A model generated the notes under the pieces. It worked only from the letters and a program-made list of their open reading frames with translations. It searched no databases and had not been told where the DNA came from. Source: Aquibacillus sediminis (lineage in GTDB: Bacteria > Bacillota > Bacilli > Bacillales > Amphibacillaceae). Taken from it: a stretch of 64,000 bases of DNA. The DNA is taken from NCBI RefSeq assembly GCF_005870085.1, contig NZ_SZNM01000001.1, positions 1 to 64,000 of the forward strand. Direction: 5' to 3'. The position numbers were made by a program, and so were the translations under genes. Each line of letters begins with the position of its first letter. Positions within the stretch are counted from its first letter, which is position 1. Below are positions 47,553 to 58,693 of the stretch, piece after piece.

Positions 47553-50006
47553 TTATTTATTTTCTTTCAAATCAAATACTTTTTGATAATTTGCAGTCTC
47601 CCAAACTTCAACAACCTCACCTTGCTGGTCAGAATCAACTAGATAGGATCCATTGCTATAGCGATCGCTCTTTGCTAACTCTAATGGGTATACCGTGTGA
47701 ATATCTCCTGTTGTTGTTTTAAACTGAAGGGTATCATCTTCGTTTACTAATGAGAAACCAACCACCCGGTGTGGTTTGCGTTTTAATTCACGTAACATAA
47801 CTAAGCCACGATTTGCTCGTGATGATTTTTCAAATTCATTCAGTTTCATCCGTTTACAAGCACCACGTTGTGTTAGTAACACTAGATCAGGATTATCCAT
47901 TAATTCATCAAATACAACTCCATTAACAACATATTCGCCATCTTTTAACTTAATCGCTTTTAAGCCTGCAGCCCGTTGCCCTACTGTTGAGACTTCTGAT
48001 TCACTATACCACAAACCATACCCCTTATTTGAGGCAATAAATATATCCCGATGGCCGTCGGTTACATGTACATTTTGTACCTCGTCATCATTTTTTAAAT
48101 TAATCGCAATTAATGCTTTCGAGTAACGTTGCGCTTCATATAATTTCAACTCACTTCGTTTTACCATGCCGTTTTTGGTAAAAAAGATTAGATATTTGTC
48201 ATCTTCAAATTCTCGAACAGGGATAGCTTTTACAAACGTTTCATCTTTATCAATCGTTACAATATTTGATATATGTTGACCTAAGTCCTTCCACCTTATA
48301 TCAGGCAATTCGTGAACTGGCGCAAAAATATACCGACCCTTGTTCGTAAATAATAACAATTTATCTGTTGTATTTATTTCATGAAGAGCAATTAAATGAT
48401 CTTCATCCTTAATAGCAAAATCTTCCCCATTAGATGCTGCATAAGAGCGAAGACTAGTTCTTTTTATATAGCCATCCTTCGTAACAGAGACAAGGACATC
48501 TTCACTAGCTACCATTACTTCTAAATTAATCTTAAGTTCTTCTATTTTTTCTTCGACGACTGTTTTACGTTCATCTGCATATTTCCTTTTCAATGCTTTT
48601 AGATCCGTTTTTATAACATGGGATAGTTTACTTTCATTGTTTAAAATTTCTTCTAATTCACTTATCTTTTCTTGTAATTGTTTTGCTTCTTGTTCTAATG
48701 ACGTAATATCGGTATTGGTTAGTCGATATAATTGCAAATTCACAATTGCTTCTGCTTGTTCTTCCGTAAAGCCATACGCTTCTTTGATTCGTTTCTTTGC
48801 GTCTGCTTTATCTTTAGATGCACGAATCGTTGCAATTAGTTCATCTAAAATGGAAATAGCTTTCATAAGCCCTTCGACAATATGGGCACGTTCTTTAGCT
48901 TTGTTCAAATCATAACGGGCTTGTCTTGTTACAACTTCTTTTTGGTGTGCGATGTAGGCTTCAAGAATAGAGGACAAACTCAATAACTGTGGGGTTTTAT
49001 CCTTTATTGCAACCATATTGAAGTGATACGTAATTTGCAAATCGGTATTCTTATATAAATAATTCAGAATCCCTTCACTATCTGCTTCTTTTTTTAACTC
49101 TAGCACAACACGAAGCCCTGTACGGTCTGTTTCATCACGCACTTCTGCAATTCCTTCTACTTTACGGTCAATCCGCAGTTCATCCATTCGCTTTACTAAA
49201 TTCGCTTTATTTACATCAAAGGGGATCTCATCAATCACAATTTGTTCGCGATTGCCGCGGACCGATTCAATTTTTGCCTTCCCCCTTACAACAACTTTTC
49301 CTTTACCAGTTTTATATGCTTTTTTAAGACCATCAATTCCTTGAATAATCCCACCCGTGGGAAAATCAGGGCCTTTAATGACATCTAATAATTGATCGAC
49401 CGTAACATCAGGATTATCAATCTTCTTTATTACCGCATCAATGACTTCTCCTAAGTTGTGAGGTGGTATATCGGTTGCATATCCCGCAGATATACCTGTT
49501 GATCCATTCACTAACAAGTTTGGGAATTTTGCTGGTAATACAACAGGTTCGTCAATTGTATCATCAAAGTTAGGGATGAAATCGACAGTTTGCTTTTCAA
49601 TATCGCGAATCAATTCAGATGAAATACTGGATAATCGAGCTTCCGTGTAACGCATTGCAGCTGGGGGGTCCCCATCTACACTACCATTATTACCATGCAT
49701 TTCAACCAACACATTCCGTACTTTCCAATCCTGACTAAGTCGAACCATTGCCTCATAAACAGAGGAGTCCCCATGCGGGTGATAATTACCGATAACGGTA
49801 CCAACTGTTTTAGCTGATTTACGAAAGGGTTTATCATGCGTATTTCTTTCTTCATGCATCGCATATAAAATGCGTCGTTGTACCGGCTTTAAGCCATCAC
49901 GGACATCAGGTAAAGCCCGGTCCTGAATGATATATTTACTGTACCTTCCAAAACGATCACCAATCACGTCTTCTAAAGGTAAATCTAAGAAATTTTGCTG
50001 TGACAA
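47553..50006 (-). CDS. parC: DNA topoisomerase IV subunit A
   Basis: The DNA cleavage and rejoining subunit of the decatenase. It starts MSQQNFLDLPLEDVIGDRFGRYSKYIIQDRALPDVRDGLKPVQRRIL (shown in parts: LEDVIGDRFGRYSKYI and ALPDVRDGLKPVQRRIL). The catalytic tyrosine is in AAMRYTEARLS. The quinolone-determining stretch reads HPHGDSSVYEAMVRLSQDWK, with the wild-type serine and glutamate. A C-terminal beta-pinwheel of GyrA-like repeats follows. It is 817 aa, 63 nt downstream of parE. Confidence 0.95.
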   Translation of the reverse strand: MSQQNFLDLPLEDVIGDRFGRYSKYIIQDRALPDVRDGLKPVQRRILYAMHEERNTHDKPFRKSAKTVGTVIGNYHPHGDSSVYEAMVRLSQDWKVRNVLVEMHGNNGSVDGDPPAAMRYTEARLSSISSELIRDIEKQTVDFIPNFDDTIDEPVVLPAKFPNLLVNGSTGISAGYATDIPPHNLGEVIDAVIKKIDNPDVTVDQLLDVIKGPDFPTGGIIQGIDGLKKAYKTGKGKVVVRGKAKIESVRGNREQIVIDEIPFDVNKANLVKRMDELRIDRKVEGIAEVRDETDRTGLRVVLELKKEADSEGILNYLYKNTDLQITYHFNMVAIKDKTPQLLSLSSILEAYIAHQKEVVTRQARYDLNKAKERAHIVEGLMKAISILDELIATIRASKDKADAKKRIKEAYGFTEEQAEAIVNLQLYRLTNTDITSLEQEAKQLQEKISELEEILNNESKLSHVIKTDLKALKRKYADERKTVVEEKIEELKINLEVMVASEDVLVSVTKDGYIKRTSLRSYAASNGEDFAIKDEDHLIALHEINTTDKLLLFTNKGRYIFAPVHELPDIRWKDLGQHISNIVTIDKDETFVKAIPVREFEDDKYLIFFTKNGMVKRSELKLYEAQRYSKALIAINLKNDDEVQNVHVTDGHRDIFIASNKGYGLWYSESEVSTVGQRAAGLKAIKLKDGEYVVNGVVFDELMDNPDLVLLTQRGACKRMKLNEFEKSSRANRGLVMLRELKRKPHRVVGFSLVNEDDTLQFKTTTGDIHTVYPLELAKSDRYSNGSYLVDSDQQGEVVEVWETANYQKVFDLKENK

Positions 50007-50069
50007 AACACGTCCCCCTTTTTCTACTTAGAGAAATCTCCATTTTCATTTCTTTTAGATGACTAAGTA

Positions 50070-52061
<1,992 letters not shown>

Positions 52062-52138
52062 CTAGTTCACCGTACATTTTTTACAATCATTTTTGATTAA
52101 GTTTAAAAAAGAATAAATAAGATCTATCATTCATAGTA

Positions 52139-52153
52139 GAACAAACGTTTGTT
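52139..52153. promoter_or_regulatory. Candidate LexA (SOS) box upstream of parE
   Basis: AACAAACGTTTGTT (52140-52153) is a perfect 14-bp palindrome, preceded by G. It fits GAAC-N4-GTTY, the Gram-positive LexA core. parEC is reported in the LexA regulons of S. aureus and B. subtilis. Confidence 0.5.
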
Positions 52154-52252
52154 TATGTAAAGATGCTTATGCTCCTGTTCTATTGTAGCTTGTTTACGAT
52201 AAATCACAATGGTTGATTTTTGTATAATGTAACTATATATTATAGCCCAAAC

Positions 52253-52283
52253 AAAAAAATCCCTGCAAAAACAGAGATTTTTC
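52253..52283 (-). terminator. Terminator of yneT
   Basis: An imperfect stem AAAAATCCCTG with CAGAGATTTTT and T-tract on the minus strand. The rest of the gap to parE holds promoter-like AT-rich sequence and the LexA-like box. Confidence 0.65.
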
Positions 52284-52295
52284 TTTATACTTCAG

Positions 52296-52715
52296 CTATT
52301 TTCCTATCATAACCGAATGCGCTACTTTAATGCAGGTATCCATGATGACGGTAAAATCGTGATCAATTAAAAAATCATTCGCTTCATCATTTACGATACC
52401 TTGCTGGGCCCAAAAGACTCTTGCATCTGTTTTTACTGCTTGTTCTGCGATGTTTGGTAAGTGTTCTGATCGTCTGAACACATTAATAATATCAAATGGT
52501 TCTTTTACATCAACTAATGAAGGATAAGCTTTTTCACCTAGTACTTCGTCAACCGTAGGATTAATTGGAATAATGCGGTAACCTACTTGTTGCATGATCT
52601 TGGCAATCTGATAAGAAGTTCGATCAGGATTATCTGACAACCCTACTACTGCAATTGTTTTACTACTTTCCAAAACATCTTTGATTACTTGTTTTGCTGG
52701 ATGCTGATAAGTCAT
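52296..52715 (-). CDS. yneT: CoA-binding Rossmann protein (YneT)
   Basis: 139 aa, a single CoA-binding domain of the succinyl-CoA ligase alpha type: KTIAVVGLSDNPDRTSYQIA at the N-terminus and YRIIPINPTVDEVLGEKAYPSL in the middle. The biochemical role is unknown. The order plsY-yneT-parE-parC is the same as in B. subtilis, but plsY is divergent here as there. Confidence 0.88.
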   Translation of the reverse strand: MTYQHPAKQVIKDVLESSKTIAVVGLSDNPDRTSYQIAKIMQQVGYRIIPINPTVDEVLGEKAYPSLVDVKEPFDIINVFRRSEHLPNIAEQAVKTDARVFWAQQGIVNDEANDFLIDHDFTVIMDTCIKVAHSVMIGK

Positions 52716-52867
52716 TGAATCGCTCCTTTACATTTTTCAATATGCGACATCCACTACGACGCATTAACATAATCATTTAAAAATATACAAAAAACAAAGT
52801 TAGTATACTATCTGTGTAAAGTTCGTGATAGAATAAAAATACAAGTTTTTTAAAAAGGAGTTACATT

Positions 52868-53452
52868 ATGGATTACCTTATACTGGCAATTATATCATAT
52901 TTACTAGGATCTATACCATCAGGTTTAATTGTTGGTAAGATTGGATACCAAACAGATATTAGAGAACATGGTAGCGGAAACCTTGGTGGAACGAATACAT
53001 TTCGTGTTCTTGGGATTAAAGCAGGCTTAATTGTTACAATCGCTGATATCCTTAAAGGAACACTAGCAACAACCTTACCACTGATGTTAGTTTGGAATCA
53101 TGTAAACCCGTTGGTGATCGGGTTGTTTGCAGTGGTTGGGCACATGTATCCTATATTCGCCAAATTTAAGGGCGGGAAAGCTGTTGCAACTTCCGGCGGC
53201 GTCATTTTAGGTGTTAGCCCATTACTATTTATCATTATGCTCGTTACCTTTTTTATCATGTTATATGTATCAAAATATGTATCATTATCTTCCATGATAA
53301 CAGGTGTTGTAGCGGTTATTGTAAGTCTTATTCAACAACAAATGGGACTAGTCATTGTTACGTCGCTACTAACGATTTTTGTATTTTATAGGCATAGGGC
53401 AAATATAAAACGGATTATGAACAAAACAGAACCTAAGATAAAATGGATGTAA
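52868..53452 (+). CDS. plsY: Acyl-phosphate glycerol-3-phosphate acyltransferase
   Basis: A membrane enzyme that transfers an acyl group from acyl-phosphate to glycerol 3-phosphate, the first step of phospholipid synthesis. Three conserved loops are present: [31 protein letters not shown] and [21 protein letters not shown]. It is 194 aa with about five to six helices. AAGGAG precedes the ATG. It is transcribed divergently from yneT. Confidence 0.95.
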   Translation: MDYLILAIISYLLGSIPSGLIVGKIGYQTDIREHGSGNLGGTNTFRVLGIKAGLIVTIADILKGTLATTLPLMLVWNHVNPLVIGLFAVVGHMYPIFAKFKGGKAVATSGGVILGVSPLLFIIMLVTFFIMLYVSKYVSLSSMITGVVAVIVSLIQQQMGLVIVTSLLTIFVFYRHRANIKRIMNKTEPKIKWM

Positions 53453-53455
53453 ACT

Positions 53456-53475
53456 AGAATCAATTTTTTGATTCT
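53456..53475 (+). terminator. Weak terminator after plsY
   Basis: AGAATCAA and TTGATTCT, 8-bp stem, 4-nt loop, then TGTTTTGCTT. Downstream, the palindrome ACTTAAGT occurs twice, about 31 nt apart, ahead of folE2. Confidence 0.5.
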
Positions 53476-53573
53476 TGTTTTGCTTCTTGGTTACTTAAGT
53501 TGAATAAATTGAAAGATTTGTGAAACTTAAGTATACTTTGAATAATTGAAAGGGATGGAAGGAGTAAGTCAAA

Positions 53574-54503
53574 ATGGATAAAACAATCGTTTCAAATAAA
53601 AAACAATTACCAACAAAAGCAGAACGTCATAAGCTATTTGGATCTGTTGAACCTGGACCAAAAACAAAACCCATCGAAAAAGAAGGGATGGCAGATTTAC
53701 AAAATACTAGAAAAGATTTTTTATTTGATATTGATGCGGTTGGGATCACCAATGTGAAACATCCAATTCAAATAGAAAGTGATATGAAACCAACCAAACA
53801 AACAACGATTGCTACCTTTGAATTCACATCTTCTATTAATAAAGATAGTAAAGGTACCAATATGAGCCGTTTTACTGAACAACTGAATCATTATCATAAT
53901 TCTGATTTTATTATAAATATACAGTCACTTAAGATTTTTGTGAAAGAGTTAGCTGATCGTGTGAAACAGTCAGATGCCACGATTAAAGTAACTTATCCAT
54001 GGTTCTTTGAAAGAAGAGGACCGTCATCTGATTTGGCAGGCATGAACCATGCAGATGCCTCCATTAAAGTAGCCTATGATATCAACAATGGGTTCGATAT
54101 CGACGTATCATTAACAGGTACAATTACTACATTATGTCCTTGTTCAAAAGAAATTAGTGAATATAGCGCACACAATCAACGCGGTAATGTCTCGATGACC
54201 GTAAAATTAAATGATGATTTTGATGAGGATCAAGTTGATTGGAAAGTAGCATTATTAGAAGCTGCCGAAAGTAATGCTAGTGCTAGAATACATCCAGTTC
54301 TTAAACGACCTGATGAAAAAATGGTCACGGAACAAGCATATGAAAATCCTCGATTTGTTGAAGATATCGTACGTTTAGTTTCTGCTGATCTGTATGAACT
54401 ACCATTCGTCGATAAGTTTTCCGTTTCCTGTCAAAATGAAGAATCGATTCATCTACATGATGCAGTTGCATCGATTACTTATGACAAACGTGAAGAGGAT
54501 TAG
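53574..54503 (+). CDS. folE2: GTP cyclohydrolase I type IB
   Basis: Converts GTP to dihydroneopterin triphosphate for folate. It belongs to the FolE2/COG1469 class, unrelated in sequence to classical FolE, with metal-site cysteine in TLCPCSKEISEYSAHNQRG. At 309 aa it is of normal length. In B. subtilis the gene is Zur-controlled and used when zinc is scarce. No obvious Zur palindrome was seen upstream here, so it may be the housekeeping enzyme. GGAAGGAG precedes the ATG. yidD follows after 11 nt. Confidence 0.94.
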   Translation: MDKTIVSNKKQLPTKAERHKLFGSVEPGPKTKPIEKEGMADLQNTRKDFLFDIDAVGITNVKHPIQIESDMKPTKQTTIATFEFTSSINKDSKGTNMSRFTEQLNHYHNSDFIINIQSLKIFVKELADRVKQSDATIKVTYPWFFERRGPSSDLAGMNHADASIKVAYDINNGFDIDVSLTGTITTLCPCSKEISEYSAHNQRGNVSMTVKLNDDFDEDQVDWKVALLEAAESNASARIHPVLKRPDEKMVTEQAYENPRFVEDIVRLVSADLYELPFVDKFSVSCQNEESIHLHDAVASITYDKREED

Positions 54504-54514
54504 GTTGATCGTCT

Positions 54515-54754
54515 ATGAAACATCTATTTATCTTCATTATCAAATTCTACCGGAAATGGATAAGCCCGATCAAACCGCCTACATGTAGATTTTACCCAAC
54601 ATGTTCTCAGTACGGGTTGGAATCCTTTCAACGTTTTGGTTTTTTAAAGGGATTTTACCTTACAACAAAACGAATCTTAAAATGCCACCCATTTCACTCT
54701 GGAGGGTTTGATCCAGTTCCAGACAAGAAAGAAAATGGAGAGACTGTCAAATGA
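54515..54754 (+). CDS. yidD: Membrane protein insertion efficiency factor YidD
   Basis: 79 aa of the Haemolytic/YidD family: [24 protein letters not shown] near the start (shown as YRKWISP and [19 protein letters not shown]), [18 protein letters not shown] near the end. It is peripheral to the membrane and aids YidC/Sec-dependent insertion. It lies 11 nt after folE2 and is probably cotranscribed. Confidence 0.94.
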   Translation: MKHLFIFIIKFYRKWISPIKPPTCRFYPTCSQYGLESFQRFGFLKGFYLTTKRILKCHPFHSGGFDPVPDKKENGETVK

Positions 54755-54815
54755 TAACTAATCCGCTTATCATGGAGAAAACATCCTATCTCATAACAAA
54801 TCAGACTTTTACCAC

Positions 54816-54853
54816 GAAAAACCGCTTGAATTATATAAATTCAAGCGGTTTTT
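54816..54853. terminator. Bidirectional terminator between yidD and the MFS gene
   Basis: GAAAAACCGCTTGAATT with its perfect complement, 17-bp stem, 4-nt loop, T-tracts on both strands. Confidence 0.9.
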
Positions 54854-54915
54854 CTATATACTATTGAAAACGATGATTTTCCCAAAGAATCCTTTCCACC
54901 ATCTGTTTCAACCTC

Positions 54916-56382
54916 CTACGCACTTTTGCCAACAACAGCAGTTACGGTGGATTTACTCGTTATAGCGATCACCAAGACTAAACCGACAGCCATTATGGCA
55001 CCATCTAGTAATAGCGCCATGCCCCAATTACCAGTTTGATCACGGATGGCACCTGAAATAACAGGTGCTAGTACAGCCCCAATTTCTGCAATTAAATTTA
55101 ACATACCGAACATGGATCCTTTGCTTTCTTCCGGTGTCAGATCAGATGCTAATGCATGGGCTACCGGCTGTAACGCAAAGAAAAATAATCCTGATACAAA
55201 TAAAATAACAGACATAACAACTGGATGACTATAACCCATCATTACGTATGCAGCAAAAACAAAAATCAGCACGGTTAATACTGCTGTTAATACAACGAGC
55301 ACATTGCGACGACCATTGACACGGTTAGCCATTAAGTCCGAAATTTTACCACCAATTGGAAAACCGATAATCCCGGCAACCCCATTAAAGGAAGCAACCA
55401 ATGCAGCTGACATTAAGGCACCGCCTCCAAAATCTTGAACAATGGATACTGACCAGAATCCATAAAACCATAAATGCCACATTACCGGAATAAAAAATAT
55501 ATAAAGAAATAGGAGATTTTTATTTGCCAGTAGCGGTTTGATTTCGGATTTCTTCGTTACGTATAAATACAGAATTAACAATGGACATAGCATGACAAGG
55601 ATACATGCAATGGCCACTTCAGATAAATCCAGACGGACAGAAACAAAATAAATTCCCATTATAATAATTAAAAAAACTACAGAATAACCGGACATATACC
55701 CTAACGTCTTTCCAAAATTAGCTTTGATACCAGGTGAGGACTTGTCTGCCTCTTTAACTGAGTCTGTTTTCGGCTTTAGGAATAAGTATAAAATCAATCC
55801 TATAATCAACGTCAGCAAACCTGTTACATAGAAAGGAAAACGCCATGCTTCAACACCCATGAAGGGTTCGGCAATCGTTAACAAATATGGTATTCCCAAT
55901 AATCCTGCCGTTAATCCAATCGATACACCAGTCAAAACAACCCCCATTCCAGTACCAACTTTGTTCGCCGGTGAATGGTAAGCGATATAGGATCGATCAT
56001 TTGAATAAAATACACCTTCTCCAAGTCCTAACAGCACACGAAATATAATGAATGCGATCAATCCGCCAACCAATCCAGTAAACAATGTTGCAATACCTGC
56101 CCAGAAAATACTGCATACAATTACAGCTCGATATCCAAATTTGTCTCCAAAATAACCACCCGGAAACTGCATAAGCATAAATCCAGCAAAAAATAAGCTA
56201 CCGATTAAACCACCAATAACATGAGGATTATCTACATCTGCAAAAAAAGACACCTCATTTTCAATCATGAATGTGATAATTGGTCCAGCTGCTGTTCGGT
56301 CAATATAAGAAATAACCCACCCCAATAGTAGTAATCCCCAAATCGTATGATATCTCTGCCATTTTTCTTTCACTTTTGTCAT
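54916..56382 (-). CDS. MFS permease, anion:cation symporter-like
   Basis: 488 aa with twelve helices. WVISYIDRTAAGPIITFMI in the first helix resembles the YxDRxxx signature of hexuronate/phthalate-type ACS permeases. GGYFGDKFGYRAVIV is motif A, and a second copy GGKISDLMANRVNGRRN lies in the C half. ATG 56382 is preferred, with AAAGGAATGG about 8 nt upstream. It follows the MetE-like gene by about 60 nt with no clear terminator, so the two are likely cotranscribed and may share a substrate. Confidence 0.83.
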   Translation of the reverse strand: MTKVKEKWQRYHTIWGLLLLGWVISYIDRTAAGPIITFMIENEVSFFADVDNPHVIGGLIGSLFFAGFMLMQFPGGYFGDKFGYRAVIVCSIFWAGIATLFTGLVGGLIAFIIFRVLLGLGEGVFYSNDRSYIAYHSPANKVGTGMGVVLTGVSIGLTAGLLGIPYLLTIAEPFMGVEAWRFPFYVTGLLTLIIGLILYLFLKPKTDSVKEADKSSPGIKANFGKTLGYMSGYSVVFLIIIMGIYFVSVRLDLSEVAIACILVMLCPLLILYLYVTKKSEIKPLLANKNLLFLYIFFIPVMWHLWFYGFWSVSIVQDFGGGALMSAALVASFNGVAGIIGFPIGGKISDLMANRVNGRRNVLVVLTAVLTVLIFVFAAYVMMGYSHPVVMSVILFVSGLFFFALQPVAHALASDLTPEESKGSMFGMLNLIAEIGAVLAPVISGAIRDQTGNWGMALLLDGAIMAVGLVLVIAITSKSTVTAVVGKSA

Positions 56383-56443
56383 AACTATACCATTCCTTTC
56401 CATGAACATCTTTTCTCACAATTTTAGGAAAAACTTAATTGTT

Positions 56444-57559
56444 TTACCTCCAAACATCTTCAGCAATTTTCACCACATGACGTATTTTTTCCCATTGTTG
56501 TTCTTCTGTTAGGTCATTTCCATCCTCCGTGGAAGCAAATCCGCACTGTGGACTCAAACAAAGTTGCTCCAGTGGCACATACTTGCTCGCTTCCTTAATT
56601 CTTGATTTAATAAGATCTTTGTCCTCCAATTCTCCAAATTTCGAGGTGATTAAACCTAATACGACGTATAAATCCTTGCGTTTAATTTTACGTAACGGTT
56701 CGAACCCTCCAGAGCGTTCATCATCAAACTCTAGAAATAACCCGTCAACATTTAATCCATTAAAAATTATTTCAGATAATGCTTCATAACTTCCGCTAGC
56801 CATATAGGTGGATTTGTAGTTTCCTCGACAAATGTGCATGGTCACAAGCAAATCATTCGGTTTATTGGCAATAGATTCGTTAATGGCTCGCGCACACAAG
56901 TTAGCAATTTTTTCAGGGTCTTGACCTTTACCTTTCATTAGTTCCCTTCCTTGTTTAGAAAAGAAAATCGCCCAAGAAGTATCATCAATTTGTAGATACC
57001 GGCACCCTTCTTCATAAAGGGATTGAATAACACCTTGATAAGCTATAATTAGATCATCCATTATTTCTTCATCACTTTGGTAAATCCCCTTCTGAAAATC
57101 TCCTCTAAAGTAAAGCATATTAGGACTTGGAATAGCGAATTTCACAACCGCATCTCCCGCAATGCTTTGCAGAAATTTAAAATGCTCGATCATGTAATGG
57201 TCACTAAATGAAATCTTATCTGTTACTTTAAGTCCGCGTTTTCTTGTTTCTACTCCAGTAAACTGTAGTCCTTTTTCTGGAGTGTAACCCTCAACTCCAT
57301 CAAAGCCTTCCCAAAAATCAAAATGCCACCAACTACGACGAAATTCTCCATCTGTCACTACTTTTAGTCCTGCTTCCTTTTGTCTTACTACGAGCTGGGT
57401 AATTTCCTCATTCTCGATTTGACGTAATTGCTCTGTTGTAATAGCTCCTGTTTCTTTCTGTGCACGCGCTTTTTTCAAACGTTCAGGACGCAAAAAACTC
57501 CCTACATGTTCAGCCCTAAACGGTGCCAATACGTTTGTGTGATCTTGAGACTTAATCAT
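56444..57559 (-). CDS. MetE C-domain-like cobalamin-independent methyltransferase (YxjG/YxjH family)
   Basis: 371 aa, a single beta/alpha barrel like the catalytic half of methionine synthase MetE. It starts LAPFRAEHVGSFLRPERLKKAR, with HICRGNYK and LSPQCGFAST supplying the histidine and cysteine zinc ligands, and YLQIDDTSWAIFF in between. The N-terminal half of MetE is absent, so methyl donors other than polyglutamylated methyl-THF are possible. ATG 57559 has GGGGGGA 6 nt upstream. The downstream permease suggests uptake and demethylation of a methylated compound, an inference. No SAM riboswitch is present upstream. Confidence 0.85.
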   Translation of the reverse strand: MIKSQDHTNVLAPFRAEHVGSFLRPERLKKARAQKETGAITTEQLRQIENEEITQLVVRQKEAGLKVVTDGEFRRSWWHFDFWEGFDGVEGYTPEKGLQFTGVETRKRGLKVTDKISFSDHYMIEHFKFLQSIAGDAVVKFAIPSPNMLYFRGDFQKGIYQSDEEIMDDLIIAYQGVIQSLYEEGCRYLQIDDTSWAIFFSKQGRELMKGKGQDPEKIANLCARAINESIANKPNDLLVTMHICRGNYKSTYMASGSYEALSEIIFNGLNVDGLFLEFDDERSGGFEPLRKIKRKDLYVVLGLITSKFGELEDKDLIKSRIKEASKYVPLEQLCLSPQCGFASTEDGNDLTEEQQWEKIRHVVKIAEDVWR

Positions 57560-57776
57560 TTCCATTCCCCCCATTTGTTTTAATTGATGAAAAACAGCTA
57601 ATCAGACGGCCACTCAAAATAATCCGCCCACGAAATAATTTCCGAATATTAGGAAAACTCAACAAACATTTATTTTCCTAAGACAATACCAGTATGGTTA
57701 TTAAGTTTTCACCTTTTTAATGTAAAGTAAGTGTATCATTGAAAAGCAGCCATAGCATAGTATATATAATCTATCA

Positions 57777-57803
57777 CTTGATATAGTCTTAAGCTATATC
57801 AAG
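57777..57803. promoter_or_regulatory. Perfect inverted repeat upstream of the MetE-like gene
   Basis: CTTGATATAG and CTATATCAAG with a 7-nt centre. It lies in the 405-nt gap (57560-57964) that has no gene, about 220 nt before the MetE-like start. It could be an operator; no T-tract follows. Confidence 0.4.
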
Positions 57804-57877
57804 AATGAGATGTTTTATCAACAAAACGATAAGTTTGTTCGTTATAACTAAGAGTGTTACGGTTTATGTACACAAAT

Positions 57878-57911
57878 TAGCATACCAAACAATAATTAGT
57901 TTGGTATGCTA
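57878..57911 (-). terminator. Stem-loop downstream of yneQ
   Basis: TAGCATACCAAAC with GTTTGGTATGCTA, a perfect 13-bp stem and 8-nt loop. The T-tract is poor, but the position suits termination of the AAA–yneP–yneQ unit. Confidence 0.6.
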
Positions 57912-57964
57912 GTTAACTTATTCATTCAATTTTCTCTACCACTAATCAATAGATAACCTCTTCA

Positions 57965-58270
57965 CTATTCATATAGATGGAATCTATCAAGTTGATCCCA
58001 TTGTGCTTCAGCTCTTAATATCTCCTTCTGCTTCTCCCCTAATAAATCAAAATGCGGATAATTCGGATCATGGTGAATCCATTTCGGATCTAAATGATAT
58101 CTGTTTCCCCATTCCATTAATTTATCAATATCTGCACATCCGACTTTTGTTACAGTTTTACAGTCCGGGAACCTTGGATCTAACCAATAGTGAGTTAAAA
58201 AAGCAATTTCTCCATTGGCTACTTTTTGTTTCCACGAGATTAACTCACGTCGTTTCAAGCCAAATGCCAT
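57965..58270 (-). CDS. yneQ: YneQ-like conserved protein
   Basis: 101 aa, soluble: MAFGLKRRELISWKQKV, GEIAFLTHYWLDPRFPDCKTVTKVGC, WIHHDPNYPHFDLLG. It matches the YneQ family of Bacillus as I recall it; function unknown. It starts 2 nt after yneP ends, the same gene pair order as in B. subtilis. Confidence 0.82.
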   Translation of the reverse strand: MAFGLKRRELISWKQKVANGEIAFLTHYWLDPRFPDCKTVTKVGCADIDKLMEWGNRYHLDPKWIHHDPNYPHFDLLGEKQKEILRAEAQWDQLDRFHLYE

Positions 58271-58272
58271 GA

Positions 58273-58692
58273 CTACCCCTCTTTCATAGCATTTGTATAT
58301 GCTTCATGCCAATCAGGAAACGACCTTCTTAAAGAGACAGGTCGGAAACTATCCTTTTTAACAACAACGTGTTTACTTGTACCAGTAACGGCTACTTTTT
58401 CATTTTCACCAATGATTTGATAGCCATAAGTCGTTCTTAGTCCATCATACTCCTCAATCCACGTTTCAACATAAGCATCTTCTCCATAACGAATTGGTTG
58501 CTTAAAATACATATGAGCATCGACCACAGGAGAAACAATTCCGTCTTGCTCCATATCTTGATACTTAAATCCTAGTTCCTCTATAAAAGCTGTGCGACCA
58601 ATCTCAAACCACACAAGATAATTGGCATGGTACACAACGCCCATTTGATCTGTTTCCTGGTACCTGACTTTAATTGGTGTTCTAACTTTCAT
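58273..58692 (-). CDS. yneP: Acyl-CoA thioesterase, hot-dog fold (YneP)
   Basis: 139 aa of the YbgC/FadM-like thioesterase family: RYQETDQMGVVYHANYLVWFEIGR holds the catalytic aspartate and HxxY stretch (DQMGVVYHANYL). The substrate is an acyl-CoA of undetermined chain. It lies 1 nt after the AAA+ gene and 2 nt before yneQ. Confidence 0.9.
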   Translation of the reverse strand: MKVRTPIKVRYQETDQMGVVYHANYLVWFEIGRTAFIEELGFKYQDMEQDGIVSPVVDAHMYFKQPIRYGEDAYVETWIEEYDGLRTTYGYQIIGENEKVAVTGTSKHVVVKKDSFRPVSLRRSFPDWHEAYTNAMKEG

Positions 58693-58693
58693 T

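Noticed and set aside
53574-54503. Zur regulation of folE2
   Set aside because: No Zur-type palindrome found upstream by eye; only ACTTAAGT repeats, which do not match.
57560-57964. SAM (S-box) riboswitch upstream of the MetE-like gene
   Set aside because: No S-box core or terminator/antiterminator pair could be found; only simple inverted repeats.
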